Positions 8,260 to 16,332 of a stretch of 64,000 nt of DNA are shown one piece after another. The notes beneath the pieces were generated by a model. The model was not told the origin of the DNA. It ran no database searches and saw only the letters and a list, made by a program, of their open reading frames with translations. Position numbers and translations under genes: made by a program. The stretch is taken from positions 186,001 to 250,000 of the forward strand of contig NZ_JBKQGY010000004.1 of the NCBI RefSeq assembly GCF_050487225.1, given 5' to 3'. Each line of letters starts with the position of its first letter. Position 1 is the first letter of the stretch. This DNA is from Paenalcaligenes sp050487225. Its GTDB lineage: Bacteria; Pseudomonadota; Gammaproteobacteria; Burkholderiales; Burkholderiaceae_B.

Positions 8260-9081
8260 ATGAGCAATCAAAATACAGTAGCGCAAACGGAGTCTGCTCC
8301 GTGGGCACGTTACGCTGACCTGAAAGATAAGGTAGTTGTCATCACCGGTGGTGCAAGCGGTATTGGTTTTTCCATGGCCCAAGCCTTTGCCTATAACGGT
8401 GCTAAGTTAGCGCTGGTGGATATAGATGCCAATGCCTTGGCAAAAGCGCGCGATACGCTGTTGGGCGAGTATCCACAAATGGCAGTAGCGGTGTACACCT
8501 GCGCGGTGAATGACCAGGCTGGCGTACAAAACGTGTTTGCACAAGTGCAAAACAGCTGGGGTCGCGTAGATGTATTGCTGAATAACGCCGGAATTTCCAT
8601 GAATACACCTACGTTGGAATTGTCGGGCGACGATTGGCGTCGTGCGATGGACATCAACGTGAATGGCGTTTTCTATTGTGCTCAAGAAGCGGCACGTTGC
8701 ATGGTAGAACAAAAGCAGGGCGTGATTTTAAACATGTCGTCCATGTACGGTGTGGTGGCCGCCCCCCAACGCGCAGCCTATTGTGCAAGCAAAGCAGCGG
8801 TAGCCATGCTAACCAAAGTGTTGGCTAATGAATGGGGTGAGCACGGTTTGCGTGTGAATGCGATTGCTCCCGGTTATGTACGTACAGCGTTGGTAGACGA
8901 TTTGGTTGCACGCGGCAGAATGGATCTAGACGCACTGACTGCACGCACGCCTTCCCGTCGTTTGGGTACGCCTGAGGAAATCGCAGCGTTGGCGATCTTT
9001 ATGGCTTCCGAACAGGCAGCTTTCATGAATGGTCATGTGGCTGTGGCAGATGGTGGCTGGTCAGCATACAGCTACATTTAA
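8260..9081 (+). CDS. SDR-family NAD(P)-dependent oxidoreductase
   Basis: About 273 residues, classical short-chain dehydrogenase: cofactor motif TGGASGIG near residue 34, NNAG motif (LLNNAGISMNTP), catalytic Ser in NMSSMYGVV, Tyr-Lys pair in YCASKAAV, and the C-terminal VADGGWSAY. ATG 8260 is preferred over an in-frame GTG 12 bases upstream. It stands alone between the GntR gene and the LacI-controlled operon. It resembles polyol/gluconate-type SDRs in general form, but the substrate cannot be read from sequence. Confidence 0.88.
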   Translation: MSNQNTVAQTESAPWARYADLKDKVVVITGGASGIGFSMAQAFAYNGAKLALVDIDANALAKARDTLLGEYPQMAVAVYTCAVNDQAGVQNVFAQVQNSWGRVDVLLNNAGISMNTPTLELSGDDWRRAMDINVNGVFYCAQEAARCMVEQKQGVILNMSSMYGVVAAPQRAAYCASKAAVAMLTKVLANEWGEHGLRVNAIAPGYVRTALVDDLVARGRMDLDALTARTPSRRLGTPEEIAALAIFMASEQAAFMNGHVAVADGGWSAYSYI

Positions 9082-9176
9082 TGAGCGGTGCTCACGTAAC
9101 GTGCAGTGTGAAAGTTGCGTGAGTTTTGTACTATGTACGCTCAAAGCAGATCAGCGTATGATAAAGTTTGATTTTT

Positions 9177-9190
9177 TTGAAGCGCTTCAT
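9177..9190. promoter_or_regulatory. LacI-type operator upstream of oxidoreductase operon
   Basis: TTGAAGCGCTTCAT carries the perfect core TGAAGCGCTTCA, identical to the core of the operator at 1519-1536. It lies about nine bases upstream of a candidate -35 box (TTGACG, 9199-9204). Confidence 0.82.
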
Positions 9191-9198
9191 TTATAGAG

Positions 9199-9228
9199 TT
9201 GACGCTTTTGTTTTGCTAAAAATATGAA
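9199..9228 (+). promoter_or_regulatory. Candidate sigma-70 promoter of oxidoreductase operon
   Basis: TTGACG (9199-9204) and TATGAA (9223-9228) are spaced by 18 bp. The -35 lies between two LacI-type operators and the -10 lies inside the second, the arrangement expected of a directly repressed promoter. Assigned by eye; no transcript data. Confidence 0.55.
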
Positions 9229-9236
9229 GCGCTTCA
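9225..9236. promoter_or_regulatory. LacI-type operator overlapping -10 region
   Basis: TGAAGCGCTTCA is a perfect 12-bp palindrome, 47 bp (centre to centre) from the operator at 9177. An ATG at 9224 happens to overlap this palindrome; it is unlikely to be a start codon because the Shine-Dalgarno sequence lies further downstream. Confidence 0.82.
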
Positions 9237-9253
9237 AGTATGAGGAGACAGAG

Positions 9254-10249
9254 ATGGACAAGAAAATGAAACGTGTAGAACACGGTGCTGGTGGTGATGT
9301 AGAGGTTCTGCATCTGGTGGATGCAGAAATCCCTGTCGCAGGCGCAGGTGAAGTACTGATTAAAGTAGCGTACGCCGGTGTGAATCGCCCTGACGTATTG
9401 CAGCGCAAAGGCTTATACCCACCACCAAAAGATGCATCGCCTTATTTGGGCTTGGAAGTATCGGGTGAAGTGGTTGCCTTGGGTGAGGGCGTGAGCCAAT
9501 GGAAAGTCGGCGACAAAGTCTGCGCATTGGTACCCGGTGCGGGTTACGCCGAATACTGCGTTACCGATGCGCGTCACTGTATGCCTGTGCCAGCTGGCTT
9601 GAGCATGTTGCAAGCTGCCGCATTGCCCGAAACCTATTTAACCGTATGGACCAACGTTTTTGAGCGTGGTGGTTTGAAAGCGGGCGAAAGCTTCTTGGTA
9701 CACGGTGGTTCCAGCGGCATAGGTTTGACGGCTATTCAATTGGCCAAAGCCTTTGGTGCGCGTGTATTCACGACAGTAGGGAATGCAGAAAAAGCAGACG
9801 TATGTCGTGCACAAGGTGCAGACATTGCCATCAACTACCGCGAAGAAGATTTCAGCCAAGTGGTGCAGCAACACACTGATGGCCAAGGCGTAGAGTTGAT
9901 TTTGGACATGGTAGGTGGTGACTACATCACGAAAAACGTGGCGTCATTGGCTCTGGAAGGTCGCTTGGTGCAGATCGCTTTCTTGCAAGGCAGCCGTGTA
10001 GACATGGACTTGATGCCCATCATGCTGAAGCGTTTGACGGTCACAGGTTCTACATTGCGTGCGCGCAGTAACGAACAGAAAGCCGCCTTGGTCAAAAACT
10101 TAGTCGATGCGGTGTGGCCGTTGCTGGAAGCCGGGAAATGCTTGCCGGTTATTCATGCCGAGTACACGCTTAGCGAAGTACAAGCCGCACATCGCTTAAT
10201 GGAAAGCAGCCAGCACATTGGCAAAATTATGATGAAAGTAGAGGAATAG
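9254..10249 (+). CDS. NAD(P)H-quinone oxidoreductase family protein (zinc-free MDR, PIG3/QOR type)
   Basis: A 331-residue medium-chain reductase without the zinc-binding cysteines. Visible motifs are VAYAGVNRPDVLQRKGLYPPP (start of the GroES-like fold), GYAEYC, and the cofactor loop HGGSSGIGLTAIQLAKAFG. It matches PIG3/QOR-type NAD(P)H:quinone or enone reductases. ATG 9254 follows GAGGAGA by six bases; the upstream ATG at 9224 overlaps the operator. It is the first gene of a four-gene operon and may reduce or oxidise an enone or quinone intermediate; that role is inferred. Confidence 0.88.
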   Translation: MDKKMKRVEHGAGGDVEVLHLVDAEIPVAGAGEVLIKVAYAGVNRPDVLQRKGLYPPPKDASPYLGLEVSGEVVALGEGVSQWKVGDKVCALVPGAGYAEYCVTDARHCMPVPAGLSMLQAAALPETYLTVWTNVFERGGLKAGESFLVHGGSSGIGLTAIQLAKAFGARVFTTVGNAEKADVCRAQGADIAINYREEDFSQVVQQHTDGQGVELILDMVGGDYITKNVASLALEGRLVQIAFLQGSRVDMDLMPIMLKRLTVTGSTLRARSNEQKAALVKNLVDAVWPLLEAGKCLPVIHAEYTLSEVQAAHRLMESSQHIGKIMMKVEE

Positions 10250-10252
10250 ACC

Positions 10253-11017
10253 ATGCAGCATCAAGATAGAGTAGTAGTGGTCACAGGTGGTCTAGGCGGT
10301 ATAGGCAGAGCCATTGCAGAACGTTACCTGCAAGATGGCGCCAGTGTTGCCATTGTAGATATGGATGCAGCGCGTGGCGAAGCGCTGTGCGCTGAATGGA
10401 AAGACGCCGGTCATAAGGTGGCATTTGCCGCAGCAGATGTGGCGGATTACCAAGCCTGCGAGCGTGCAGCAGAGCAACTGCAAAGCGTGTTGGGGCCTAT
10501 TGATACCTTGGTGAATAACGCCGGTATTTCCCCCAAACATGATGGCCACCCTATGGCCTTCTACAAGATGGACCCGGCTGAGTGGAATCGCGTGATGAAC
10601 GTGAATCTGAACAGCGCTTTTAACTGGTCGCGCATTCTGACCCCCGGCATGGTAGAGCGCCAATTTGGTCGCATTGTGTCCATGTCGTCAGTAGCCGGTA
10701 AAGCCAATATTGTGGACATTGTGGCGGCGCATTACAGCACCACCAAAGCAGCTTTGATTGGGTTTACACGCCACTTGGCCGGAGAGTTAGGCCCACACGG
10801 TATCACCGTGAATGCCTTGGCTCCAGGTCGTATTAATACCCCGTTGCTGAAAACAGTGGTTAGCAGTGCTAACGAAGACGTCGTGCAGGAAACACCGTTG
10901 CGCCGTTTGGGTGAGCCAGTCGAAGTGGCGGATGCCTGCTTGTTTTTGACCTCGCCCAGCGCGGCGTTTATTACCGGGCAAGTGGTGGATGTGGCCGGTG
11001 GCTGGATGTTGACCTAA
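10253..11017 (+). CDS. SDR-family oxidoreductase
   Basis: A 254-residue classical SDR: TGGLGGIG cofactor motif (residues 12-19), NNAGIS, Ser in SMSSVAGK, Tyr-Lys in HYSTTKAALIGF, and C-terminal VVDVAGGWMLT. It resembles FabG-like 3-oxoacyl reductases and cyclic-alcohol dehydrogenases, which cannot be separated by eye. Three bases separate it from the quinone oxidoreductase gene and seven from the AroE-like gene, so the four genes form one transcription unit. Confidence 0.88.
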   Translation: MQHQDRVVVVTGGLGGIGRAIAERYLQDGASVAIVDMDAARGEALCAEWKDAGHKVAFAAADVADYQACERAAEQLQSVLGPIDTLVNNAGISPKHDGHPMAFYKMDPAEWNRVMNVNLNSAFNWSRILTPGMVERQFGRIVSMSSVAGKANIVDIVAAHYSTTKAALIGFTRHLAGELGPHGITVNALAPGRINTPLLKTVVSSANEDVVQETPLRRLGEPVEVADACLFLTSPSAAFITGQVVDVAGGWMLT

Positions 11018-11024
11018 GGAGATC

Positions 11025-11834
11025 ATGGTTATGCTGATTACAGGAAATACTCGTTTATTCGCCATCTTGGCTGACCCTATCGCCCAGGTACGCACACCGG
11101 AAGTGTTGAATGCGTACTTTGCTGAGCACCATGTAGATGGCGTGTTAGTGCCTATGCATGTGCCGGCAGACAAACTGGCTATCACCCTAGATGCTATACG
11201 TGGCATGAAAAACATGGGTGGTTGCATCATTACCGTGCCACATAAAAATGCGGTGGCTGAGTTGTGCGATGTATTAGGGCCTACTGCTAAAGCAACCGGT
11301 GCGGTGAATACCGTACGCCGCTTGCCTGATGGGCGCTTGTACGGCGATATGTTTGATGGCGCTGGCTTTGTAAGCGGTTTGATTAGCCAAGGTCACGACC
11401 CCAAAGGCAAACGTGTGTTGCTAGTTGGTGCTGGTGGCGCATCTGGGGCAATTGCGTTTGCGTTGGTACAAGCTGGTGTGGGCGAGTTGGTAATTACCAA
11501 TCGCACCTTGAGCAAAGCCGAAGAAATCGCCACTCGCATCAAGAGCATTGTGGCCGATGCACCAGTACGTGCGGGTGAGAGCAATGCGCAAGGCTACGAT
11601 ATCGTGGTGAATGCCACCTCGTTGGGTATGCGCCCAGACGATGCCTTGCCGCTGGATGTGAATAGCATTGCGAGCAGTACGTTGGTGGCAGAAATTATCA
11701 TGAAACCGGCCTTAACACCGCTGTTGGATGCAGCACAGCAGAAAGGGTGTCCCGTGCACTTTGGTCGTCATATGTTAGATGAACAAGTGCGATTAATGGC
11801 AGAGTTCATGCTGGATACCGCTGATCATGTCTGA
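11025..11834 (+). CDS. Shikimate/quinate dehydrogenase-like protein (AroE paralogue)
   Basis: A 269-residue AroE-fold protein. The Lys and Asn of the active site are kept (IITVPHK and GAVNTVRR), as are the Asp-Gly of GDMFDGAGF and the nucleotide loop GAGGASGAIAFAL. The substrate-carboxylate motif, normally a Ser-x-Ser-Pro-x-x-His-Asn pattern, reads VRTPEVLN here, so both serines that hold shikimate are replaced. This marks an AroE-like subfamily with probably a different substrate, not the biosynthetic enzyme. It sits in a repressible catabolic operon and overlaps the GMC gene by eight bases. Confidence 0.85.
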   Translation: MVMLITGNTRLFAILADPIAQVRTPEVLNAYFAEHHVDGVLVPMHVPADKLAITLDAIRGMKNMGGCIITVPHKNAVAELCDVLGPTAKATGAVNTVRRLPDGRLYGDMFDGAGFVSGLISQGHDPKGKRVLLVGAGGASGAIAFALVQAGVGELVITNRTLSKAEEIATRIKSIVADAPVRAGESNAQGYDIVVNATSLGMRPDDALPLDVNSIASSTLVAEIIMKPALTPLLDAAQQKGCPVHFGRHMLDEQVRLMAEFMLDTADHV

Positions 11835-13434
11835 TGCCAACCAAAGCTTCGATTATGTAGTGGTAGGGGGTGGTACCGCCGGATGTATTCTGGCCAACCG
11901 CCTTACGGCCAATGGACGCTATAGCGTGTTGCTGCTAGAAGCTGGCGGGCAAGGTAAAGGTTTTTGGATTCCTATACCGGCTGGGTTTAGCAAGCTGCTG
12001 ACTAACCCTAAATTTAATTGGCGTTTCTCCACAGCCCCCGAAGAAAGTACCTTAAATAGGGTGATTGCCGTGCCTCGTGGTAAGGGCTTGGGTGGCTCAA
12101 CGCTGATTAACGGCATGATTTATGTGCGTGGCCAAGCGCAAGATTACGACCATTGGGCAGAGTTAGGCGCATCAGGTTGGGATTACCAATCCGTAGAACC
12201 TTACTTTCGCAAGTTGGAAACCTATGCGCAAGGTGGTGAAGGGCGCGGCACGGATGGCCCTATGCATATCTGTGAAGTCACCGAGCGTCACACCTTATCC
12301 ACCGCCTTGCTGGATGCTGCCCAACAGGCAGGTCAGCCGTTAAATGCCGACTACAACAGTGGTGACCAAGAAGGTTTTGGGTATTACCAAGTGGCGCAAC
12401 ATAAAGGGCGTAGATGGAGTGTGGTGGATGGCTATTTAGCGCCAGCACAACAACGCCCTGGCTTAACCGTGCGTACTGATACCCATGTGCTGAATCTAGA
12501 AATAGATGAGCAAAAACGCTGTACCGGCGTGCGCTATGTGCACAACGGGCAGACGGTCACGGTAAAAGCTAAGGCCGAAGTCATTTTGGCTGCGGGTGCT
12601 GTGCAGACGCCGCAAATCCTTGAGTTGTCGGGTATTGGTAAGCCCGACGTATTGCAGAAAATTGGGATACCGGTACGTCATGCGTTGGAAGGGGTGGGCG
12701 AGAACTACATCGATCACTTCTGCACGCGTATGAATTGGCGCGTAAAAGGAACCAACTCACTCAATGAACTCACGCGTGGTATGTCGTTAGTGTCGGCGGT
12801 GGGTCAGTACTTTACACGTCGTACAGGGATTCTGACTCTGGGTACAGGCTTGGTGTTTGGCTTTGTAAAAAGCCGCCCTGAGCTGACGGCCCCTGACGTG
12901 CAGTATTTCTTTATGCATGCCAGTTATGCCAATGCTGCAGAACGTAAACTCGATAAGCTGCCGGGTATGACCTTAGGTGTGGCACAGTTGCGGCCTAAGT
13001 CTCAAGGCAGTATTCATGCGCAATCATCTGATCCCTACACCCAACCAGCCATCAAACCTAACTTCTTAGCGGTTCAAGAAGACCAAGACAGTTTGATTGG
13101 GGGGATGCAAGTTGCGCGACACATCATGGCGCAACCCGCGATGAGCCGCTACGTAGAGCAAGAAATGGCTCCAGGTAGTGAGGTGCAAACGCATGATCAA
13201 TGGCTGAAGTTTGCTCGAGAAAACGGTCAAACTATTTATCACCCTATAGGTACATGCCGTATGGGGACTGATGATAAGGCCGTGGTAGACCCAAGCCTGA
13301 AAGTACGTGGCCTGCAAGGGTTACGTATTGTGGATGCATCGGTAATGCCAGCCATGGTCAGCGGTAATACCCAAGCGGCGGTGATGATGGTGGCTGAGAA
13401 AGGGGCGGATCTGATTTTGAAGGATGCGCGCTAA
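11827..13434 (+). CDS. GMC-family FAD-dependent oxidoreductase
   Basis: A 535-residue glucose-methanol-choline oxidoreductase. The N-terminal FAD-binding motif is VVVGGGTAGCILANRL; the first GMC signature contains GKGLGGSTLINGMIYVRG; the C-terminal active-site region contains YHPIGTCRMG, and the FAD tail is NTQAAVMMVAEK. It is choline-dehydrogenase-like in length. It probably oxidises an alcohol of the imported compound and passes electrons to quinone or an acceptor. The ATG lies inside the end of the aroE-like gene, indicating translational coupling. Confidence 0.9.
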   Translation: MSDANQSFDYVVVGGGTAGCILANRLTANGRYSVLLLEAGGQGKGFWIPIPAGFSKLLTNPKFNWRFSTAPEESTLNRVIAVPRGKGLGGSTLINGMIYVRGQAQDYDHWAELGASGWDYQSVEPYFRKLETYAQGGEGRGTDGPMHICEVTERHTLSTALLDAAQQAGQPLNADYNSGDQEGFGYYQVAQHKGRRWSVVDGYLAPAQQRPGLTVRTDTHVLNLEIDEQKRCTGVRYVHNGQTVTVKAKAEVILAAGAVQTPQILELSGIGKPDVLQKIGIPVRHALEGVGENYIDHFCTRMNWRVKGTNSLNELTRGMSLVSAVGQYFTRRTGILTLGTGLVFGFVKSRPELTAPDVQYFFMHASYANAAERKLDKLPGMTLGVAQLRPKSQGSIHAQSSDPYTQPAIKPNFLAVQEDQDSLIGGMQVARHIMAQPAMSRYVEQEMAPGSEVQTHDQWLKFARENGQTIYHPIGTCRMGTDDKAVVDPSLKVRGLQGLRIVDASVMPAMVSGNTQAAVMMVAEKGADLILKDAR

Positions 13435-13897
13435 CCGTTGTATTTGTTGTGTCACGATGAATGGTGAATGCCTCAGTAAGTGTTAGTGGTGCATGTTGAG
13501 GCATTCATCGCATATGCTGGGGGACTGCAGGAATACTTTTTGTGATTTGAGACACCAAATCAAAAAAGTTTCCTCTCCGTCCCCCGATTGTTCTAAATGC
13601 GGAGAGGCTTACAGCCCTTTCTTGGCCACAGAAGTACGCATGAGTCACAACGGCAACCACACTACAAACCGTGGCAAGCGATGAAGGGAAAACGGAGGAA
13701 AGTATTTTTTTATTTGGTGCACAAATTAAAAAATACTTTTCGCAGTGCTAGCTACAGCAACCAGTAGGGAGCATGTTGAGGCAGCATTCATTGCATACGC
13801 TGGGGATTGCGGAAAAACCTTTCGCAGTACTAGCTAGGGCAGCCAGTGCTGAGCGCGTTGGTGCCGCATTCATCGTACATGCTTGAGAACGGCATAT
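13435..13897. repeat. Intergenic repeat nest (three related units plus palindromic arms)
   Basis: This 460-bp gap holds no convincing gene. A unit of the form GCATGTTGAGGCATTCAT-CGCATATGCTGGGG occurs at about 13490-13534, again at 13771-13816 and, diverged, at 13850-13892. Between them are two A/T-rich imperfect palindromes at about 13535-13572 and 13699-13739 (AAAGTATTTTTT...AAAAAATACTTT), both around an ATTTGGTG-like centre. The units at 13771 and 13850 are also joined by a repeated CGCAGTGCTAGCTA/CGCAGTACTAGCTA motif. An inverted related copy lies at 19420-19555. Confidence 0.75.
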
Positions 13898-14266
13898 TCA
13901 CACCTCTACAGCGCGTTTTCTCGCCAGATAAATCGCTTCATGATTTTGATCTGCCCACTGCACTAATTGCTGCATGGGCTCCAGAAACGAACTCCCTAAC
14001 TCGGTTAACGCGTACTCCACCCGTGGTGGTATTTCGGGGTATTGCGTGCGATTGATATAGCCGTCGTTTTCTAAGCGTTTCAACGTACGCGAAAGTACTT
14101 GTCTGGATATATCGCCTATTTCACGGTGCAGTTCGTTAAACCGCAGTATACGATCTTTTAGAGACTCCAAAATCAGCAAGCTCCATTGGTCGCCGATGCG
14201 ATCTAACACATCACGAATGGGGCAGGGCTGGTCAAATTCAATACGCTGTTCGCTTTTTTCAGACAT
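13898..14266 (-). CDS. HxlR-family transcriptional regulator
   Basis: A 122-residue winged-helix protein with the HxlR pattern: the Cys-Pro start CPIRDVLDRIGDQWSLLILE, then FNELHREIGDISRQVLSRTLKRLENDGYI and the wing segment PPRVEYALTELG. ATG 14266 is chosen over an upstream GTG at 14296. The conserved Cys near the N-terminus is often a redox or electrophile sensor in this family. It diverges from an NmrA-like reductase and an MBL-fold protein, its probable targets. Confidence 0.9.
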   Translation of the reverse strand: MSEKSEQRIEFDQPCPIRDVLDRIGDQWSLLILESLKDRILRFNELHREIGDISRQVLSRTLKRLENDGYINRTQYPEIPPRVEYALTELGSSFLEPMQQLVQWADQNHEAIYLARKRAVEV

Positions 14267-14368
14267 GGTATGCACTCTTGCTAACAGGAAGGTCACGTTG
14301 AGGTGACTGGGGCACGTTCGTGTGACTTCTTGTTCCTGATCGGGGAGGAGTGTAGCATTCTTAATATT

Positions 14369-14391
14369 CTAGGTCTATTTTAGTGACCTAG
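14369..14391. promoter_or_regulatory. Inverted repeat, candidate HxlR operator
   Basis: CTAGGTC (14369-14375) and GACCTAG (14385-14391) are perfect 7-bp arms separated by nine bases, 28 bp upstream of the NmrA-like start codon and in the divergent control region of the HxlR gene. HxlR proteins bind such spaced inverted repeats. Function inferred from position. Confidence 0.6.
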
Positions 14392-14419
14392 TACTCATTT
14401 CGGATTAAGGGAGCAGAAT

Positions 14420-15031
14420 ATGGCACATATTGCATTACTGGGCGCAACAGGACAGGTGGGGTCACGCATTTTGCAAGAGCTAGTAAACCGAGGTCATTCG
14501 GTTACCGCTATTGCTCGCCATCCTGAGCGTGTACCGGCATTGTCAGGTGTGACAGCGAAGGCTGGTGATGTAAAGGATCTAGAGGCGTTGACGCACTTGT
14601 TGGCAGGGCATGATGTGGTGATCAGTGCGGTTAAGTTCTTAGACAGTGATACCCATACCTTGATTGCTGCGGTACAGGCTGCTGGTGTGCCACGTTATCT
14701 GGTGGTAGGTGGTGCAGGCAGTTTAGAGGTGGCTTCTGGTCAGCGTTTGGTGGACCTTCCTGCGTTTCCTGAGGAATATAAGGCTGAGGCGATCAAGGGC
14801 GCTGAGTTTTTAGATCTGTTACGCAGAGAGCAAGCATTGGACTGGAGTTTTTTATCGCCTTCGGCTGAGTTTGTGCCGGGTGAGCGCACAGGGGTATTTA
14901 GAATTGGTGGCGACCAATTGCTGCACAGTGAAGAGGGTAGCCGTATTTCCTTTGAAGACTACGCGATGGCATTGGTCGATGAAGTGGAACGCCCAGCGCA
15001 TTCGCGACAACGTTTCACAGTAGGGTATTAA
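14420..15031 (+). CDS. NmrA-like / atypical SDR NAD(P)-binding protein
   Basis: A 203-residue Rossmann-fold protein beginning IALLGATGQVGSRILQEL, the GxxGxxG motif of NAD(P)-binding NmrA-like reductases. The rest (VVISAVKFLDSDT; YLVVGGAGSLEV; DWSFLSPSAEFVPG) matches the YwnB/YwnB-like flavin- or quinone-reductase-type family often placed next to HxlR regulators. AAGGGAG precedes the ATG. It is followed 14 bases later by the MBL-fold gene, so the two are probably cotranscribed. Confidence 0.85.
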   Translation: MAHIALLGATGQVGSRILQELVNRGHSVTAIARHPERVPALSGVTAKAGDVKDLEALTHLLAGHDVVISAVKFLDSDTHTLIAAVQAAGVPRYLVVGGAGSLEVASGQRLVDLPAFPEEYKAEAIKGAEFLDLLRREQALDWSFLSPSAEFVPGERTGVFRIGGDQLLHSEEGSRISFEDYAMALVDEVERPAHSRQRFTVGY

Positions 15032-15045
15032 TAAGGGAAGTAATA

Positions 15046-15984
15046 ATGACTACATGGCGTTATGCATTTTCTACGGCTGCGTTGGCAGTGGCTGCTGTAC
15101 TCGCTGGGGCAGCCACGACGGCAGTGGCGACAGAGCCTACGGCGGCTTCTGCTGTAGCCGTTAACCCCGCACAGCACACTACCTTAACCATAGAACCCTT
15201 TAATTGGGGTGACGAGGCTATCTTCGCTGTGTCGTCAGTGTTGGTACAAGGTAAAGAGGAAGCCATTCTGATTGATGCGCAGTTTTCCGCTACCGAAGCG
15301 AAGCAGTTAGTCGAAAAGATTACAGCGACAGGCAAACGCTTGAGCACTATCTATATTAGTCATGGTGATCCTGATTACTACTTTGGGTTGGCAACCTTGC
15401 ATGCGGCTTTTCCGGATGCACACATCGTCGCCACACCAGCCACTATCGCTCATATTGAAGCCACCAAAGATGCCAAGCTAGCGTTTTGGGGGCCAAAGAT
15501 GGGGGATGGCGCGCCCAGCCAGTTGATTGTGCCGCAACCTTTAGAGGGTGATACGTTGCTGTTAGAGGGGCAGGAACTCAACGTAGTGGGGTTGGACGGC
15601 CCTACACCTGATCGCACGGTGGTGTGGATACCTTCTATTAAAACCGTGGTAGGCGGGATTCCGGTGATGTCTGGCGAGCACGTATGGATGGCGGATACTC
15701 GAACCCCGCAATCTCACGCAGATTGGTTGGCAACACTAGAGCACATTAAAGCGTTAGCACCAGAAGTAGTCATTCCTGGTCACTATCTGGGGGAGTTACC
15801 TACTGGCGTAGAGGCGGTCACTTTTACGGCTGATTACATACAGGCTTTTGATGAAGAAGCCGCCAAAGCCAGTAATTCGCCAGAGCTTATTGCTGCCATG
15901 AAAGAGCGCTATCCCGCATTGCTTGGTGACGACTCGTTGGTGTTAAGTGCTGCTGTGGCTAAAGGTGAGATGCAATGGCCGTAA
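15046..15984 (+). CDS. Exported MBL-fold protein with altered metal site (Vmh-like)
   Basis: 312 residues with a signal peptide (cleavage near residue 29, AVATEP). The metallo-beta-lactamase metal motif HxHxDH appears as SHGDPDYYFG, so the second and third ligand positions are Asp and Tyr instead of His. Later MBL positions (VVIPGHYLGE, with a His) are present. This variant is known in Vmh-type MBL proteins of proteobacteria; whether it binds metal or is a hydrolase is uncertain. It is downstream of the NmrA-like gene and the HxlR control region, hinting at a stress or detoxification role. Confidence 0.82.
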   Translation: MTTWRYAFSTAALAVAAVLAGAATTAVATEPTAASAVAVNPAQHTTLTIEPFNWGDEAIFAVSSVLVQGKEEAILIDAQFSATEAKQLVEKITATGKRLSTIYISHGDPDYYFGLATLHAAFPDAHIVATPATIAHIEATKDAKLAFWGPKMGDGAPSQLIVPQPLEGDTLLLEGQELNVVGLDGPTPDRTVVWIPSIKTVVGGIPVMSGEHVWMADTRTPQSHADWLATLEHIKALAPEVVIPGHYLGELPTGVEAVTFTADYIQAFDEEAAKASNSPELIAAMKERYPALLGDDSLVLSAAVAKGEMQWP

Positions 15985-16332
15985 TCGTTACACCGTAGCA
16001 AGGCAGAGCCTCAGATATGAGCGTGCCGTTCGTGGCCTGAAAGTAGGGGTAACGACAGATGCAGCGCTTACGTATATCTTCAGTGCTGATGTATGGCCCT
16101 TATTAAGTAGGGTGATGCATCAGCATTTTTTTATGTGACCAAGATAAAGGGGGTAGGTTTTTTAGGTGTTGGTAAGGGTTTGTTTCATAGTGGTTTTCAT
16201 AGATATGCTTCTAGGGAAACGCGTATTTTCGTAGCAGGTTTATGCCTATGAATATGCCGCTTTGGTTATGCTGAACTGGACTGAAATTGATTTATTGATA
16301 TAATGATTAGCTCTAGAATGATTCGGAGTCTA
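15985..16332. other. Intergenic region without convincing gene
   Basis: Apart from the terminator at about 16084-16132, no ribosome-binding site with a plausible gene is seen. A 63-codon open frame at 15947-16138 has no family resemblance and overlaps the MBL gene. The stretch before 16333 is A/T rich and should contain the promoter of the betaine-type operon. Confidence 0.6.
16084..16132 (+). terminator. Terminator downstream of MBL gene
   Basis: TGCTGATG (16084-16091) pairs with CATCAGCA (16118-16125), with an inner CCCT/AGGG stem, and is followed by seven T residues. Confidence 0.65.

Noticed and set aside
9224..9253. Longer N-terminus MKRFKYEETE for the quinone oxidoreductase
   Set aside because: The ATG lies inside the LacI-type operator and the clear AGGAGA site precedes ATG 9254 instead.
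13493..13684. 63-codon open frame in the repeat nest
   Set aside because: It lies across the dispersed repeat; a similar peptide at 19.4 kb only reflects the repeated DNA.
15947..16138. 63-codon open frame after the MBL gene
   Set aside because: No ribosome-binding site, overlaps the MBL gene and a terminator, no recognised features.
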